64,000 nt of DNA from Periconia sp. R9002 (lineage: Eukaryota; Ascomycota; Dothideomycetes; Pleosporales; Periconiaceae): positions 185,733 through 249,732 of the forward strand of contig JAMAHW010000061.1 of assembly GCA_023627715.1 (NCBI GenBank). The letters are read 5' to 3'. This document shows positions 55,196 through 64,000 of the stretch, one piece after another. Numbering within the stretch: the first letter of the stretch is position 1; each line of letters starts with the position of its first letter. The notes beneath the pieces were generated by a model. The model did no database searches, was not told the DNA's origin, and saw nothing but the letters and a program-made list of their open reading frames with translations. Made by a program: the position numbers and the translations under genes.

Positions 55196-56278
55196 ATGGC
55201 GGGCAGTCCTTCAAAAGCACGCCGTTATCATCACCCTTCACGTTTAGACGGCGTTCCGGCGCTAGCCGCTTTCATCAGCAACGACACAGACGCCGCCATC
55301 TTTCGCAAGTTCAGCCGACTTGGTGCTAGAAACCTCCTGCATCTGCAAAATCGACTCAGTGAGCTAGAAAGCAAACTTGAAAAGCTGGACGAGGAGGACG
55401 TTGGAATTGCGAAGTCAAATCACTTCATTCGCGAGAGCGCCAAATCGTATCATAGTTTGAGAGTCCTTGCAGATCAGCATCAGGAAGGAATCAGCGACGG
55501 CAATAAAGACTCAGAAATGCGAAAATGCTTCAAAGACGCCCACCAAAGAATCGATCTACATAAAAAAATAGCGGGCGCTTTGCACGAATACCGTATGTAT
55601 ACCTCCGTTGTTCTTTAGATCTCAGTATAAGAATGTCGTATGAATAGGCCTTTAGGTCAGGCCCTGATAGAAGAGCATCAAATCGGAGTGCTCTCAAAAC
55701 CTTCACCAACGGCGTGGAAAACCTTCCAGCTATACTTCGACACTGAAGAAGACGGCAAAATCCTCGCCGGTTACGATGCGACAATGGTACAGGATCCTGA
55801 AGACCTCCTAGCACTCATTCCAAGTCCTGATGACGACCGATTGAGTAGGATCCTTAAATCTATGTGCGGACGTTGCCTGCAGGTATGCAAATTGAAAACT
55901 CCTCACGAAGAACTTACATTCTAATTATCACAGGATCGAAAACGCAAAGCTTCTCAACCCCACTCAGATATTTATTATTTCCCGGCACGTCGCGTCCAGA
56001 TCCTGAGCTACAGTATGAGCGCTAGCTTCTGTGCTGTGTTGCTTGTGGGTGCCATGGCATGTCTTGGCACGATTAATCAACGTTCATGGCAGTTGAGGAT
56101 CGGGATGGTTGCGTTATTTACATTCCTCTTCGCTGCGTTTGTAGCACTGCTCACAAATGCAAAACGCAGCGAGGTATTTGCGGCGACGGCTGCATATGCA
56201 GCAGTGCTGGTCGTGTATGTAAGCGCTGGTGTAGGATCTAGTGAGAGACGGGCAGATACCGCGTTATCGGGCAGTTAG
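55196..56278 (+). CDS. DUF6594-type membrane protein, three exons
   Basis: Exons 55196-55592, 55656-55882 and 55934-56278 give 322 residues; introns are 63 and 51 nt (GTATGT..TTTAG and GTATGC..CACAG). The N-terminal block AIFRKFSRLGARNLLHLQNRLSELE is the hallmark of the fungal DUF6594 family, followed by helical charged sequence. The C-terminus has three hydrophobic helices (SFCAVLLVGAMACLG, MVALFTFLFAAFVALL, FAATAAYAAVLVVYV), typical for the family. These proteins are greatly expanded in Dothideomycetes and Leotiomycetes and have no known role; a soluble coiled domain on a membrane anchor is suggested. Both intron junctions restore the expected family sequence (LHEYR-QALIEEHQIG). Confidence 0.85.
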
Positions 56279-56796
56279 AGTTGTGTATATCAGGCTGAAG
56301 ACGGGGCTAGCAGGGAGGATAGCGAAGCCGTACTAGTACAGCCCTTACGCTAGAGGCGATTATTAAAGTGTCTTCTTCTTCGCAATTAATTGGTGAAATT
56401 AGTTACGGTATAGTAATATTTATTATTAGTTATAGGGGGTGTCTAGTATCCTAGGGATAGATATTACGTCTGAAATGCGACGAGTCTTTAGCCACAACGG
56501 AAAAGTAAGAATAAAAATTAATCTGATAAAAAAGACGTGAAAGGACGTGAAAGACATAATGCATCTATAATTCTACAACATTGTTTTAATCACCACTCAA
56601 ATTCCACAAGTGAATTTTATCGAAGAAGATTTGAAATTGTGACGGCTATTTCCTGATTATTTGTGATTTTGAAATCATTGTCTTATTTCGCTAAACGCTA
56701 ACACAAACGCTCATGTATACCGAGGTATATGTAGCATCCTGTGCAATACTCTACTCGCAGGGGCTTCCAGAGGGTGAGACATGGGGACATATATTT
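56279..56796. other. AT-rich intergenic
   Basis: TA-rich from about 56360 to 56700, with a short direct repeat GACGTGAAAG x2 near 56534. It resembles mutated repeat DNA; no gene seen. Confidence 0.45.
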
Positions 56797-57891
56797 TCAG
56801 TCATCATCATCATCATCCTCTTCCGCGTACCGCTGCCGCGACTCATGCCATTCCCGCCCCATAGAAGTCTCGAAGCGTATCATTATGCGGCGCCTATGAA
56901 CATGAGGGAAAAGCTCACGATCTTTCCACTTGACGCCGGTTTCCACAAAGAACCCTCCATCTGTCCCGTGGTGGTCTACCCACTCAAACGTGTAAGGTAC
57001 CATCTTAGCCTCCGCCTTCACAGTTCTGTACTCGACGTTTTCCTCGTCCTCGATATTGCCGTCGAGTACGTTCATCACCCAGCGTTCGATTGTTGGATCA
57101 CGTTCGAACCGTGGTGAAAGTTGCCTACCGACGCAGATCTCGAGGTACGCTTCGAATGACCGGGACTTGTAGATGAATTTCGTCAGCTCCTGGAATTCTG
57201 GCACGTTGCTTCCGTAGTGCTGAGACTTGATCTGGCGAACCACCGCTAGCCTCATGTGTTGCACCCAGAACGAGTCGTAGGGAAGATTGTTCCAGATCCT
57301 AGCGACTTCCGAGACGGTGAGGTTCTTTTCAACGAAATAATGCAGTATTGTTTTTTGGCGGAAGTCATCTGCGTCGGTGGAAAGTCCAAGGGCCCTAAGC
57401 GCACGCTCGATGTAGCAGGCCTTGAGGATGTTTTGGGTTGGGAATGGTATGCCATTGCGACGGGAAGAGGCCATGTGGACGGCATCCTGCATCCACCCAA
57501 TAACGATTGCAAGGCCTTCCAGTTCGCAGCTCAGGGGTGGTAGGAGGACAATTTCCAGTTGGTCATGGCGCTTATCCAAAAGCTGCTGTAGGCCCAGCTC
57601 GGTGAGGTAGAACGAGAGAAACTTCTTTTGCGGGGCGTTCTGGATCGGGAACTGGTGGAAGCTTTTTTCGCTCGCATCTGCTGCGGTGTGTGTTGCGAAT
57701 GTTACTCCTCGCTCGCTGGTGTATAGCGAAGATGTTCGGAATGCCGTGTAGACCTTTCGCGCACCCTCCACAAGTGTAGGTCCTGTTGGGCTGCACCTGA
57801 CAAGGGGCGGGACGATGGTTTCGCAAATCTCTCGTTGTTGAACGGGCTGGGTGAAGCACTCGGAGCGGGAGAAGCGGTTAGAGGACGCCAT
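56797..57891 (-). CDS. Unrecognised fungal family, member B (364 aa)
   Basis: Intronless; the start is the ATG at 57891 (MASSNRFSRSE), since the frame upstream has no ATG with coding character. Core blocks at about 91-215: FLSFYLTELGLQQLLDK, VIGWMQDAV, IPFPTQ, ERALRALGLSTDADDF and LTVSEVARIWNNLPYDS. They match members A and C block by block. Member B lacks the Cys-Gly found in A and C. An extra C-terminal region of about 120 residues follows, ending in a run of Asp (EEDDDDDD). Soluble; no known domain. It is divergent from member C with 1.2 kb between their starts, which hints at an old inverted duplication (inference). Confidence 0.78.
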   Translation of the reverse strand: MASSNRFSRSECFTQPVQQREICETIVPPLVRCSPTGPTLVEGARKVYTAFRTSSLYTSERGVTFATHTAADASEKSFHQFPIQNAPQKKFLSFYLTELGLQQLLDKRHDQLEIVLLPPLSCELEGLAIVIGWMQDAVHMASSRRNGIPFPTQNILKACYIERALRALGLSTDADDFRQKTILHYFVEKNLTVSEVARIWNNLPYDSFWVQHMRLAVVRQIKSQHYGSNVPEFQELTKFIYKSRSFEAYLEICVGRQLSPRFERDPTIERWVMNVLDGNIEDEENVEYRTVKAEAKMVPYTFEWVDHHGTDGGFFVETGVKWKDRELFPHVHRRRIMIRFETSMGREWHESRQRYAEEDDDDDD

Positions 57892-59108
57892 GGTTGTGAG
57901 CTTTCGTGAAAGTTTCGGTTGCTCTAAAATGCATGGCCTGTAACGACAGAGAGCAGAAACTATATAGTTGAATAAAGATATGAGAACATTGTGCCGAAAT
58001 AAATTAATGTTAAGAAGAAGTAACAATGTATTGTGTTCTGGTTGTAAGGAAATGGCGGGAATTGGGCAATCATGTTCTAGACTGTTTGCGCAAACGGGAC
58101 CTCAACCGATTTCGACAAGTCGCGAATGATGCCATTCACAGGCGCACTTGATTGAATACATCGAGTTGTATTGGCGCGTGCCCGCTATTTCATTCACTTT
58201 AAGCTAGCCCACGGGAATCAGCTATCTCTGTACCAAACTATGAACAACGCACCGACCCACAGTCCATTTACCGCTCAAGTCACTTAGTATGCCTCGTGTC
58301 AAGGAAGAGAGGTAGGAGATGTGACCTTTTAAAATAACGTCTATAGAATCAGGTTAGCTCTAAATATTGCCTGTAATAGATCCGTTTTCCTGGAAGGTGT
58401 GAGCAGTCAATGATATACAATGATCCAGAATTTGGAAGTTAGGTGCGGAAGTACCCGACTATTACTAGAATGTGCAAGTGTCAGGCTGCTTAATATTATC
58501 CCCATCGCTATATAGCCTACACAACCTTGAGAGCATGTCAATCTTCACTAGAAACTAGTTGTGTGAGTTACATTAGTCGAATTCCGCAGCGCTCTTATCC
58601 ATTCAATTTCCAATATCCCGTGCGCCCTCTTCATACATATGTGACCACTAATGTCTGTTGTAATATACCGACACAATTTTCAGTTCGACGTTGGGAGAAA
58701 TCGGGTTGGCGGCTTTTGACTAAATTATAATACTTTTTTCAAAGCACAGAAATTTATCCTTGCCTTGCAGTGAACATGCTTCTATGTGTGACGGAAAATA
58801 TATGCGATTGCGTCAGTACTTACCGGCGCAATGGATGATGTTAGGCGTCAGGATCCAAATCTATTACAAATACCAAGAGCTCATCAGATGGACGATTCGT
58901 CCATGCTTTGCAAGAACGAGCGCTTCTCGTGGATGTCACGCACAACGCCACTTCAAATCTGGCAAGCAAGGTGAGAGGGAGAGAACGTGAATGAAAGTCA
59001 ACTTTGCGATAACTATAATAACAACGGACTTCCGGCAGAAGAGCATACGGATGGTGACCTTGATGAAGAGACTTTTAAATTTTAGAGATTGACGACAGCA
59101 CGTCCAAT
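57892..59108. other. Divergent region between family members B and C
   Basis: 1.2 kb with no supportable gene; it should hold both promoters. Confidence 0.45.
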
Positions 59109-60242
59109 ATGGCACTGAGCGATAACGGGCACGGTTGTGATGGGGCAGGCGCGTCTCAATCATCATGCCCCTCGGGATCTGGAATCGAGCTTGAAACTGT
59201 TCGCCTTCAAGCTTCGCTAGGAAATTACCAGGATATTTCGTCGCCATCCTCGCGCCGCCCGCTCGAAGATATACCAGTCGGCACAACTGCACTTTCCGCA
59301 TCCAAATTTTCAAAGAATCACGCTGACTTGCCAGCATTGGATTCAAATAGCGCCACATCTGCAGATCCAACACTTTTCAACATCACACGCGCTTCATCGA
59401 GACATGTCCTTCACAGCCTCCACCGGAGAACGCCACGACAAAATATCACCATCCGAGCCAACGCCACTTCTTCGCCTTATCTAGCCGATGTCCCGACGGC
59501 AATGTTAAAGTATTACTGCGGCAAGTCCAATATACAACAGCTGATGGACAAATATATTCTCCCTCACCAGTCTCCACAATCTCCTACGGCCCCGTCCACG
59601 CCGGACACTCCAACCACCCCTGACACAACCACTACCGACCTACTCATCCCCTCCCAAAACTCAACATCATGCGCAATTCAACGTGTCGTACGCTATATGA
59701 GGCGTAGTTCAAGCCCGGGCGCCAAAGGCACAGAGCCGCTCTGCGATTTTCACGTACCAGCTTCCATTGGCACGACCATCGACACAATACGCGCCCTCCG
59801 CTTGTTTGGACTTGAAGCCGATGCAACGAGATTAGAGGATCGTCTCGTGTACCAGACGATCGCTCACTCGGCGAAGAGCTTGACAATCGACGACATGGAT
59901 ACCATTTGGTTGAAGTACGGGCCAGTTCTACGCCAGACGCCTGTAGGCGATGCGTTGATATGCTGGATTTTACATGAGGGGTTAATTGTGAGACATGGGC
60001 TGAGCTGGGAGATCAACGATGAAGTTTTTAAAGTTCTAGAGAAAGAGGGGTTTGGAGAGTTAAGAAAGATGGTTCACCAAGAACTCGTTAGACAGAAGTG
60101 GAGGGGGGAGGAGAAGAGGGAATTTTTGGACCGGAGGGCTGAGGAGAGAAATATTGAGAGCGATTCGAGAGCTCTGGGTGTATCTACTATCCAGAGGATG
60201 AGGAATGGGAAAGTAGGCGAGGTTCCGGGCGTTGATGTTTAG
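59109..60242 (+). CDS. Unrecognised fungal family, member C (377 aa)
   Basis: Intronless, ATG at 59109. The N-terminal 125 residues are Ser-rich and poorly structured. The core (about 131-280) has AMLKYYCGKSNIQQLMDKY, a Pro/Thr-rich insert (158-176, TPDTPTTPDTTTT), VVRYMRR, FHVPAS, IRALRLFGLEADATRL and LTIDDMDTIWLKYG. Order and spacing match members A and B; the Pro/Thr insert is unique to C. A charged helix-rich tail follows (EKEGFGELRKMVHQELVRQKW). No signal peptide, no membrane segment, no named domain recognised. Function unknown. Confidence 0.78.
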   Translation: MALSDNGHGCDGAGASQSSCPSGSGIELETVRLQASLGNYQDISSPSSRRPLEDIPVGTTALSASKFSKNHADLPALDSNSATSADPTLFNITRASSRHVLHSLHRRTPRQNITIRANATSSPYLADVPTAMLKYYCGKSNIQQLMDKYILPHQSPQSPTAPSTPDTPTTPDTTTTDLLIPSQNSTSCAIQRVVRYMRRSSSPGAKGTEPLCDFHVPASIGTTIDTIRALRLFGLEADATRLEDRLVYQTIAHSAKSLTIDDMDTIWLKYGPVLRQTPVGDALICWILHEGLIVRHGLSWEINDEVFKVLEKEGFGELRKMVHQELVRQKWRGEEKREFLDRRAEERNIESDSRALGVSTIQRMRNGKVGEVPGVDV

Positions 60243-60855
60243 GAACTGATCTAGTTTGGGTTGGAGGAGCGCAGTAGAAGAGGGAAAGACGATGATCAAA
60301 ATCCCTGCGACGACTAAATATTTCGGTAACGACAGCGGATGTGCGATCCAGCCATGACTAGCACAACATCGCAGCAGTCAACTGAGAAGTGGTAGTGATG
60401 GGTACGGCGTGTCCCAGCTGGGGTTGGTGATTTGCTTGGGAAGGTTTTGTAAGCAAAGAGAAGAAGTCGGAAAATGAAGATTTGAGATCGTCCATGCAGG
60501 TATATAGTGCATCATTGATGTTTTGTTAGATGGCATGTCAGAGCATGAGTTTTTGATGCCGACTTTAGGAACAACTGGAGCATGTGAATCATGTCTGCAC
60601 CGCCACATGTGGCTGAGCCCCTCCATCATCAGCCACATGACGTCCTTGTTCCGCTCAACCTCCGCATGTGCTCACGCCGGTATCCGACAACAAACGGCAG
60701 CCTTCACTCGCCTTCACCCGTGGTCTTTCCTTCTTTCGTTTCCTATGCAGAGCCTTTCTCTTGTTTCCTTCGAACCCTCTCTAGAACCGCTAAAGCATGT
60801 GAATAGAACAGTATAATAATACGTCAATCCATACACCAACCCCCACCACGCCACC
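60243..60855. other. Intergenic
   Basis: The 3' flank of member C and the promoter of the PX-associated gene, which has a good start context (CCACCATG). No gene seen. Confidence 0.45.
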
Positions 60856-63195
60856 ATGTCATCAGATTCCCCGCCGCCATTGTCGCCCGGCCAGACGCAT
60901 GCCCTCTTCGATATCCTAATCCACCACCAACTCTACGCCGAAATCGAAGCCTTCAAATATCCAATCGCTATCGAACGATATGGGTACCCGTTTACAAAGG
61001 CAGATGGCCAGCAAACCACATCTCCGCTATTACAATCCCTACTTAACAAGTTTGTCCTCCGTCTGCCGGGGGTGAGCAGCCTAGACACCGCTTCCTTCTG
61101 GCAGGACAAGGTCAGCGTATTGGTTGCAAAGTTTGCAGAGGCGGAACTGAGCGAGAGCTACGACAAGGGCGCTATCGGGTCTAGGAAGGCTCTTGCGACG
61201 GCGATTAGTAGTCTGCTAGAATATGTAGCTAGGGGGATGCTGGGCGGGTACCCTGTGAGGCAGGCCGAGGAGAACGGCAAAGAGGATGGCAAGGGAGAGA
61301 AGAAAGACGCAAAGAAAGAGTATGATAAAAACAAACCAGAAGATATTTTGCAGGCATGGGACGACGGAATGAGACAGTTGATCTATGGGGAACTGCTCGA
61401 TGAATTATTCGACAAGGCGGCTGCCTCGGACAAATTGAGCGACCACTCGAGCCTTGTCCAGGCCGCTCACGAGTATATTCTGCTGAACCTGGCCTCCTTC
61501 CTCCATCACGTCTTCATCATGTCACCCGACGGCCAGTACCTTCTCCGCCTCCTAGAGAACGTCCACCGCCTCATCCCCTACGGCATGATCCGCCAGACGC
61601 TACGTTATGGCAACGCGGCTACAATGATAAACGCTATGGTGAAACTGGTCCTCACGAAAGTCTCCGTTACGGCGATCACAAACTATATCGGCTTGACAAA
61701 CAACAGCAACGATGGCATGAATTTATTGCAGCAAATCATCTCGACGGTGGCAGCGTGGGACACGGCAGAGTTCCAGAAAAAGGCCAGCAAGCTCGAATCT
61801 TGTCGAGAGGCGCCTAAAAAGGAAGTATTCAAGGCCATCAGAACGCACGTATATGCATCCCGCGACAAACACGATGCTGCGCGGAGCATATCTCTTGCTG
61901 AAAACAAGTCCATTATTGCCGTCATCCTTGAAAATGCTAGCCCGCCAGTCTCTACCAGTTCACTCAGTGAAGACCAACACGCGATCGCCATGGAATTCTA
62001 CAGCAACTATCTCTCTATCCGAGACCGTGAGGAAATCACCAAAATCCTCTGCAAACTGCAGCCTGATGTCCTCACTGTAGCCATGAAAGACCTTGTCTCC
62101 GCCTTCGAGCCCGTCATACGGCAATGCCACAGAGCAGTCGATCTCAGTGACACCGTCAGCGATGCTCAAAGCTTCATGAACGATCTCATCAAAGTATCCA
62201 AGCCCAAGAAACTCAACAGCGCCGGCAGCCGCGTAGGCTCACGCGCAGGCTCACGCGCAAATAGCCGTGACCCCTCCCCGAAAGAGGACGACTCTGCCCC
62301 CGCCAGCGTCCTCGACGCCCCCAACAGCAACATCCAGGTCCCCACCGTAGAAGACTACGTCAACCTTCTCCGCACCCACATGCCCTCTTCCCACAAATTT
62401 CTCCACCAAGTCTGCAGCAAAGCGCCAGACCTGGCCAATGAATATCGCGCCTACGCGCGTGCCATCCTCGACGAGCTGCGCGTGACCGACAAAGCTGCAC
62501 TGGAAAAGCCCAGCGAGTACGGCGCAGGTAGCATGTCACTCCCTCTACAATCTCTCTTTTCCACTCTACCCGCCTCCAAACAAGACGAACTTAAACCTCT
62601 ACTCGACCAGCACGAGAAACACCTCCAATCCCTTAAACAAACATCCCACCAACGCCTCAACGCTATCATCTCGTCCACCTACCCTACAGCTACGACGCGC
62701 AACTCGGCAAACCTATCGCATCCCGCGCCTACCCAATCCTCGTCTTCTTCACAGGGAACCACACACGGCCCCGGCATGTACCTCTCGCGCTGGCACTCGC
62801 TCCTCGACTCAACCTACATCACGCCCGCCACGCTCTCCGGGCCCGTCCGCCGCGGGTGGGAAGTAAAGGGCGAACTCGACGGAAAAGGCATGAAGACTTC
62901 AAACCTACTTTCGCGCGTCGCACAAAAGTCGACGAGTACGGAGCGCCAGCAGAGTAACAATGGGACAGCATCGGGGAGCGCAGAGAGGATAGGCGTAGGC
63001 TCTCCCGCTGGTGCTGGAAATGGAGGTAGCGGGTCCGGGCCGACTATATGCCTGGCGGACGGCACAGGCGATGAAGTGGAGCGACGCGAGAGGAAGAGGG
63101 ATGGATTAGAGGAAGATCGAGTCAGGGCCGTGTGGGAGGGCCTCGAGAGTGGCTGGACGGGGGTGTGTCGGGGGTTGGAGATCATGGGGCCGTGA
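60856..63195 (+). CDS. PX-associated / DUF3818-type protein without PX domain
   Basis: An intronless gene of 779 residues. The N-terminus has the PX-associated block (LSPGQTHALFDILIHHQLYAEIEAFKYP...YGYPF, about 9-50). The DUF3818-like helical region follows: FAEAELSESYDKG, SLLEYVARGMLGGYP, LLRLLENVHRLIPYGMIRQTLRYGNAATMINAMVKLVL and IGLTNNSNDGMNLLQQIISTV. It extends to about residue 450. A basic GSR-repeat linker (GSRVGSRAGSRANSRDPSP, about 456-474) precedes a further helical part and a Ser/Gly-rich tail. In fungi these regions usually accompany a phosphoinositide-binding PX domain; I see none here. A role in endosomal membrane traffic is inferred from relatives. G/C-ending codons suggest steady expression. 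Confidence 0.83.
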   Translation: MSSDSPPPLSPGQTHALFDILIHHQLYAEIEAFKYPIAIERYGYPFTKADGQQTTSPLLQSLLNKFVLRLPGVSSLDTASFWQDKVSVLVAKFAEAELSESYDKGAIGSRKALATAISSLLEYVARGMLGGYPVRQAEENGKEDGKGEKKDAKKEYDKNKPEDILQAWDDGMRQLIYGELLDELFDKAAASDKLSDHSSLVQAAHEYILLNLASFLHHVFIMSPDGQYLLRLLENVHRLIPYGMIRQTLRYGNAATMINAMVKLVLTKVSVTAITNYIGLTNNSNDGMNLLQQIISTVAAWDTAEFQKKASKLESCREAPKKEVFKAIRTHVYASRDKHDAARSISLAENKSIIAVILENASPPVSTSSLSEDQHAIAMEFYSNYLSIRDREEITKILCKLQPDVLTVAMKDLVSAFEPVIRQCHRAVDLSDTVSDAQSFMNDLIKVSKPKKLNSAGSRVGSRAGSRANSRDPSPKEDDSAPASVLDAPNSNIQVPTVEDYVNLLRTHMPSSHKFLHQVCSKAPDLANEYRAYARAILDELRVTDKAALEKPSEYGAGSMSLPLQSLFSTLPASKQDELKPLLDQHEKHLQSLKQTSHQRLNAIISSTYPTATTRNSANLSHPAPTQSSSSSQGTTHGPGMYLSRWHSLLDSTYITPATLSGPVRRGWEVKGELDGKGMKTSNLLSRVAQKSTSTERQQSNNGTASGSAERIGVGSPAGAGNGGSGSGPTICLADGTGDEVERRERKRDGLEEDRVRAVWEGLESGWTGVCRGLEIMGP

Positions 63196-64000
63196 TGTGG
63201 GTGGTGATGGAATTGTAGGCAATCAAGTCGTGGTTGTTGAGTCTGGAGCGGATGGTGGGTGGCGGTGTTTTTTTTTTTGTGTTTTGTTTTCTTTCACGAC
63301 ATCTAAAATTATACGCATTTTTGTATGAGTAATGCCGGATATGAATAGACGCTCTCTTTTCTTTTTCATGATTTTATGAGTAAGGGTAGAAGGTGAAAAG
63401 TTTTTCTATGCTTTCTCTCTCTGTTGTCTCCTCTTGATCGGGGGGAAGGTTACTCCTCCCATCAATAGGTACATAGCTAAATATACATATCTACTTTGCT
63501 TCTCTTCGATTTTCAAGCACTACATACGTACCTAGGTCTGCTACGTATGTACTTATACACGCACAAACACACCCCCACCTGCGAGAACAACAAAAGACGT
63601 GGAGAGATATTTCCGGTTCTAGATTTATACGAATCTTGTCGACTAGATGGAATAGAACGGAATGTATATACCAAAAAACGCCGCCCCACAGGTCGCCCGA
63701 TTCCCCCCTTTAGGGATGTCGTTGTATTGTCCAAAGTTATCACGAGTACACCACCGAATCGAAAAAAAAAACCTTGCATCCCATATACAAAACCATGTAC
63801 AAAACCAAAAAAAAAAAAGACATTCAGCACAAACGCAGGGAAAGATAACAAAGCACAAACACCTCCCCCCCCCCATCCTTCCCATTCATTACACCAACCC
63901 AAAAACCCCAACCCAACCCACCGATCCAAACACCAAAAAAAAACACCCCCCTACAGACACAAACACCAAACACCCCCACCCACAAAACCCACCCAACCCC
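63196..64000. other. 3' flank and A/C-rich low-complexity DNA
   Basis: From about 63760 the forward strand is almost only A and C with runs of 9-12 A and up to 10 C. It may be the leader or trailer of a gene beyond the window. No coding frame is supported. Confidence 0.6.
63521..63551. repeat. Inverted repeat, 10-bp arms
   Basis: TACATACGTA (63521-63530) and TACGTATGTA (63542-63551) pair perfectly across an 11-base loop, about 330 bp after the PX-associated gene. It could be a 3'-end structure; no function is shown. Confidence 0.6.

Overview
The window is nuclear DNA of a filamentous ascomycete (Pezizomycotina). The mix of families (DUF6594, T5orf172, HET, Caps_synth-type transferase, secreted CAP and BYS1-like proteins) suggests Dothideomycetes or a close class; that class call is inference. 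Genes are monocistronic and lie on both strands. They carry short introns (about 48-141 nt) with GT..AG ends and CTGAC/CTAAY-like branch sites. Single intergenic gaps reach about 4.5 kb. I found no tRNA, rRNA, CRISPR array or intact transposon. Gene models with introns were rebuilt by eye from reading frames and splice signals.

Layout. 1-15 kb is enzymes and secreted proteins: the start of a secreted GMC oxidoreductase (cut by the window edge), a flavin monooxygenase ending in Ala-Lys-Leu, a secreted CAP/SCP protein, a PhzS-like FAD monooxygenase and a BYS1/thaumatin-like secreted protein. 17-27 kb is regulation and membranes: a Zn2Cys6 factor divergent from a ferric-reductase-type oxidoreductase, a small charged protein, a second Zn2Cys6 factor and a Ytp1-family membrane protein. 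29-47 kb is mixed accessory content: an acidic T5orf172 (GIY-YIG-like) protein, an SDR, a Caps_synth-like glycosyltransferase, a small orphan, an APH-like kinase fold, a RING-variant protein, an ankyrin protein, a secreted proline-repeat protein and a carrier-family protein with an acidic dileucine motif.

48-60 kb is the most unusual stretch. Three diverged members of one protein family that I cannot name (48.1, 56.8 and 59.1 kb) flank a HET-domain gene broken by a nonsense codon, a gene joining a fungal bZIP basic region to two retropepsin-like domains, and a DUF6594 membrane protein. This looks like a lineage-specific island of self-recognition and regulatory type genes. That the genes act together is a guess from proximity. 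60.9-63.2 kb is a PX-associated (DUF3818-type) protein, followed by A/C-rich low-complexity DNA to the window end.

The oxidoreductases at the left are not arranged like a secondary-metabolite cluster: there is no PKS, NRPS or terpene synthase, so no pathway is proposed.
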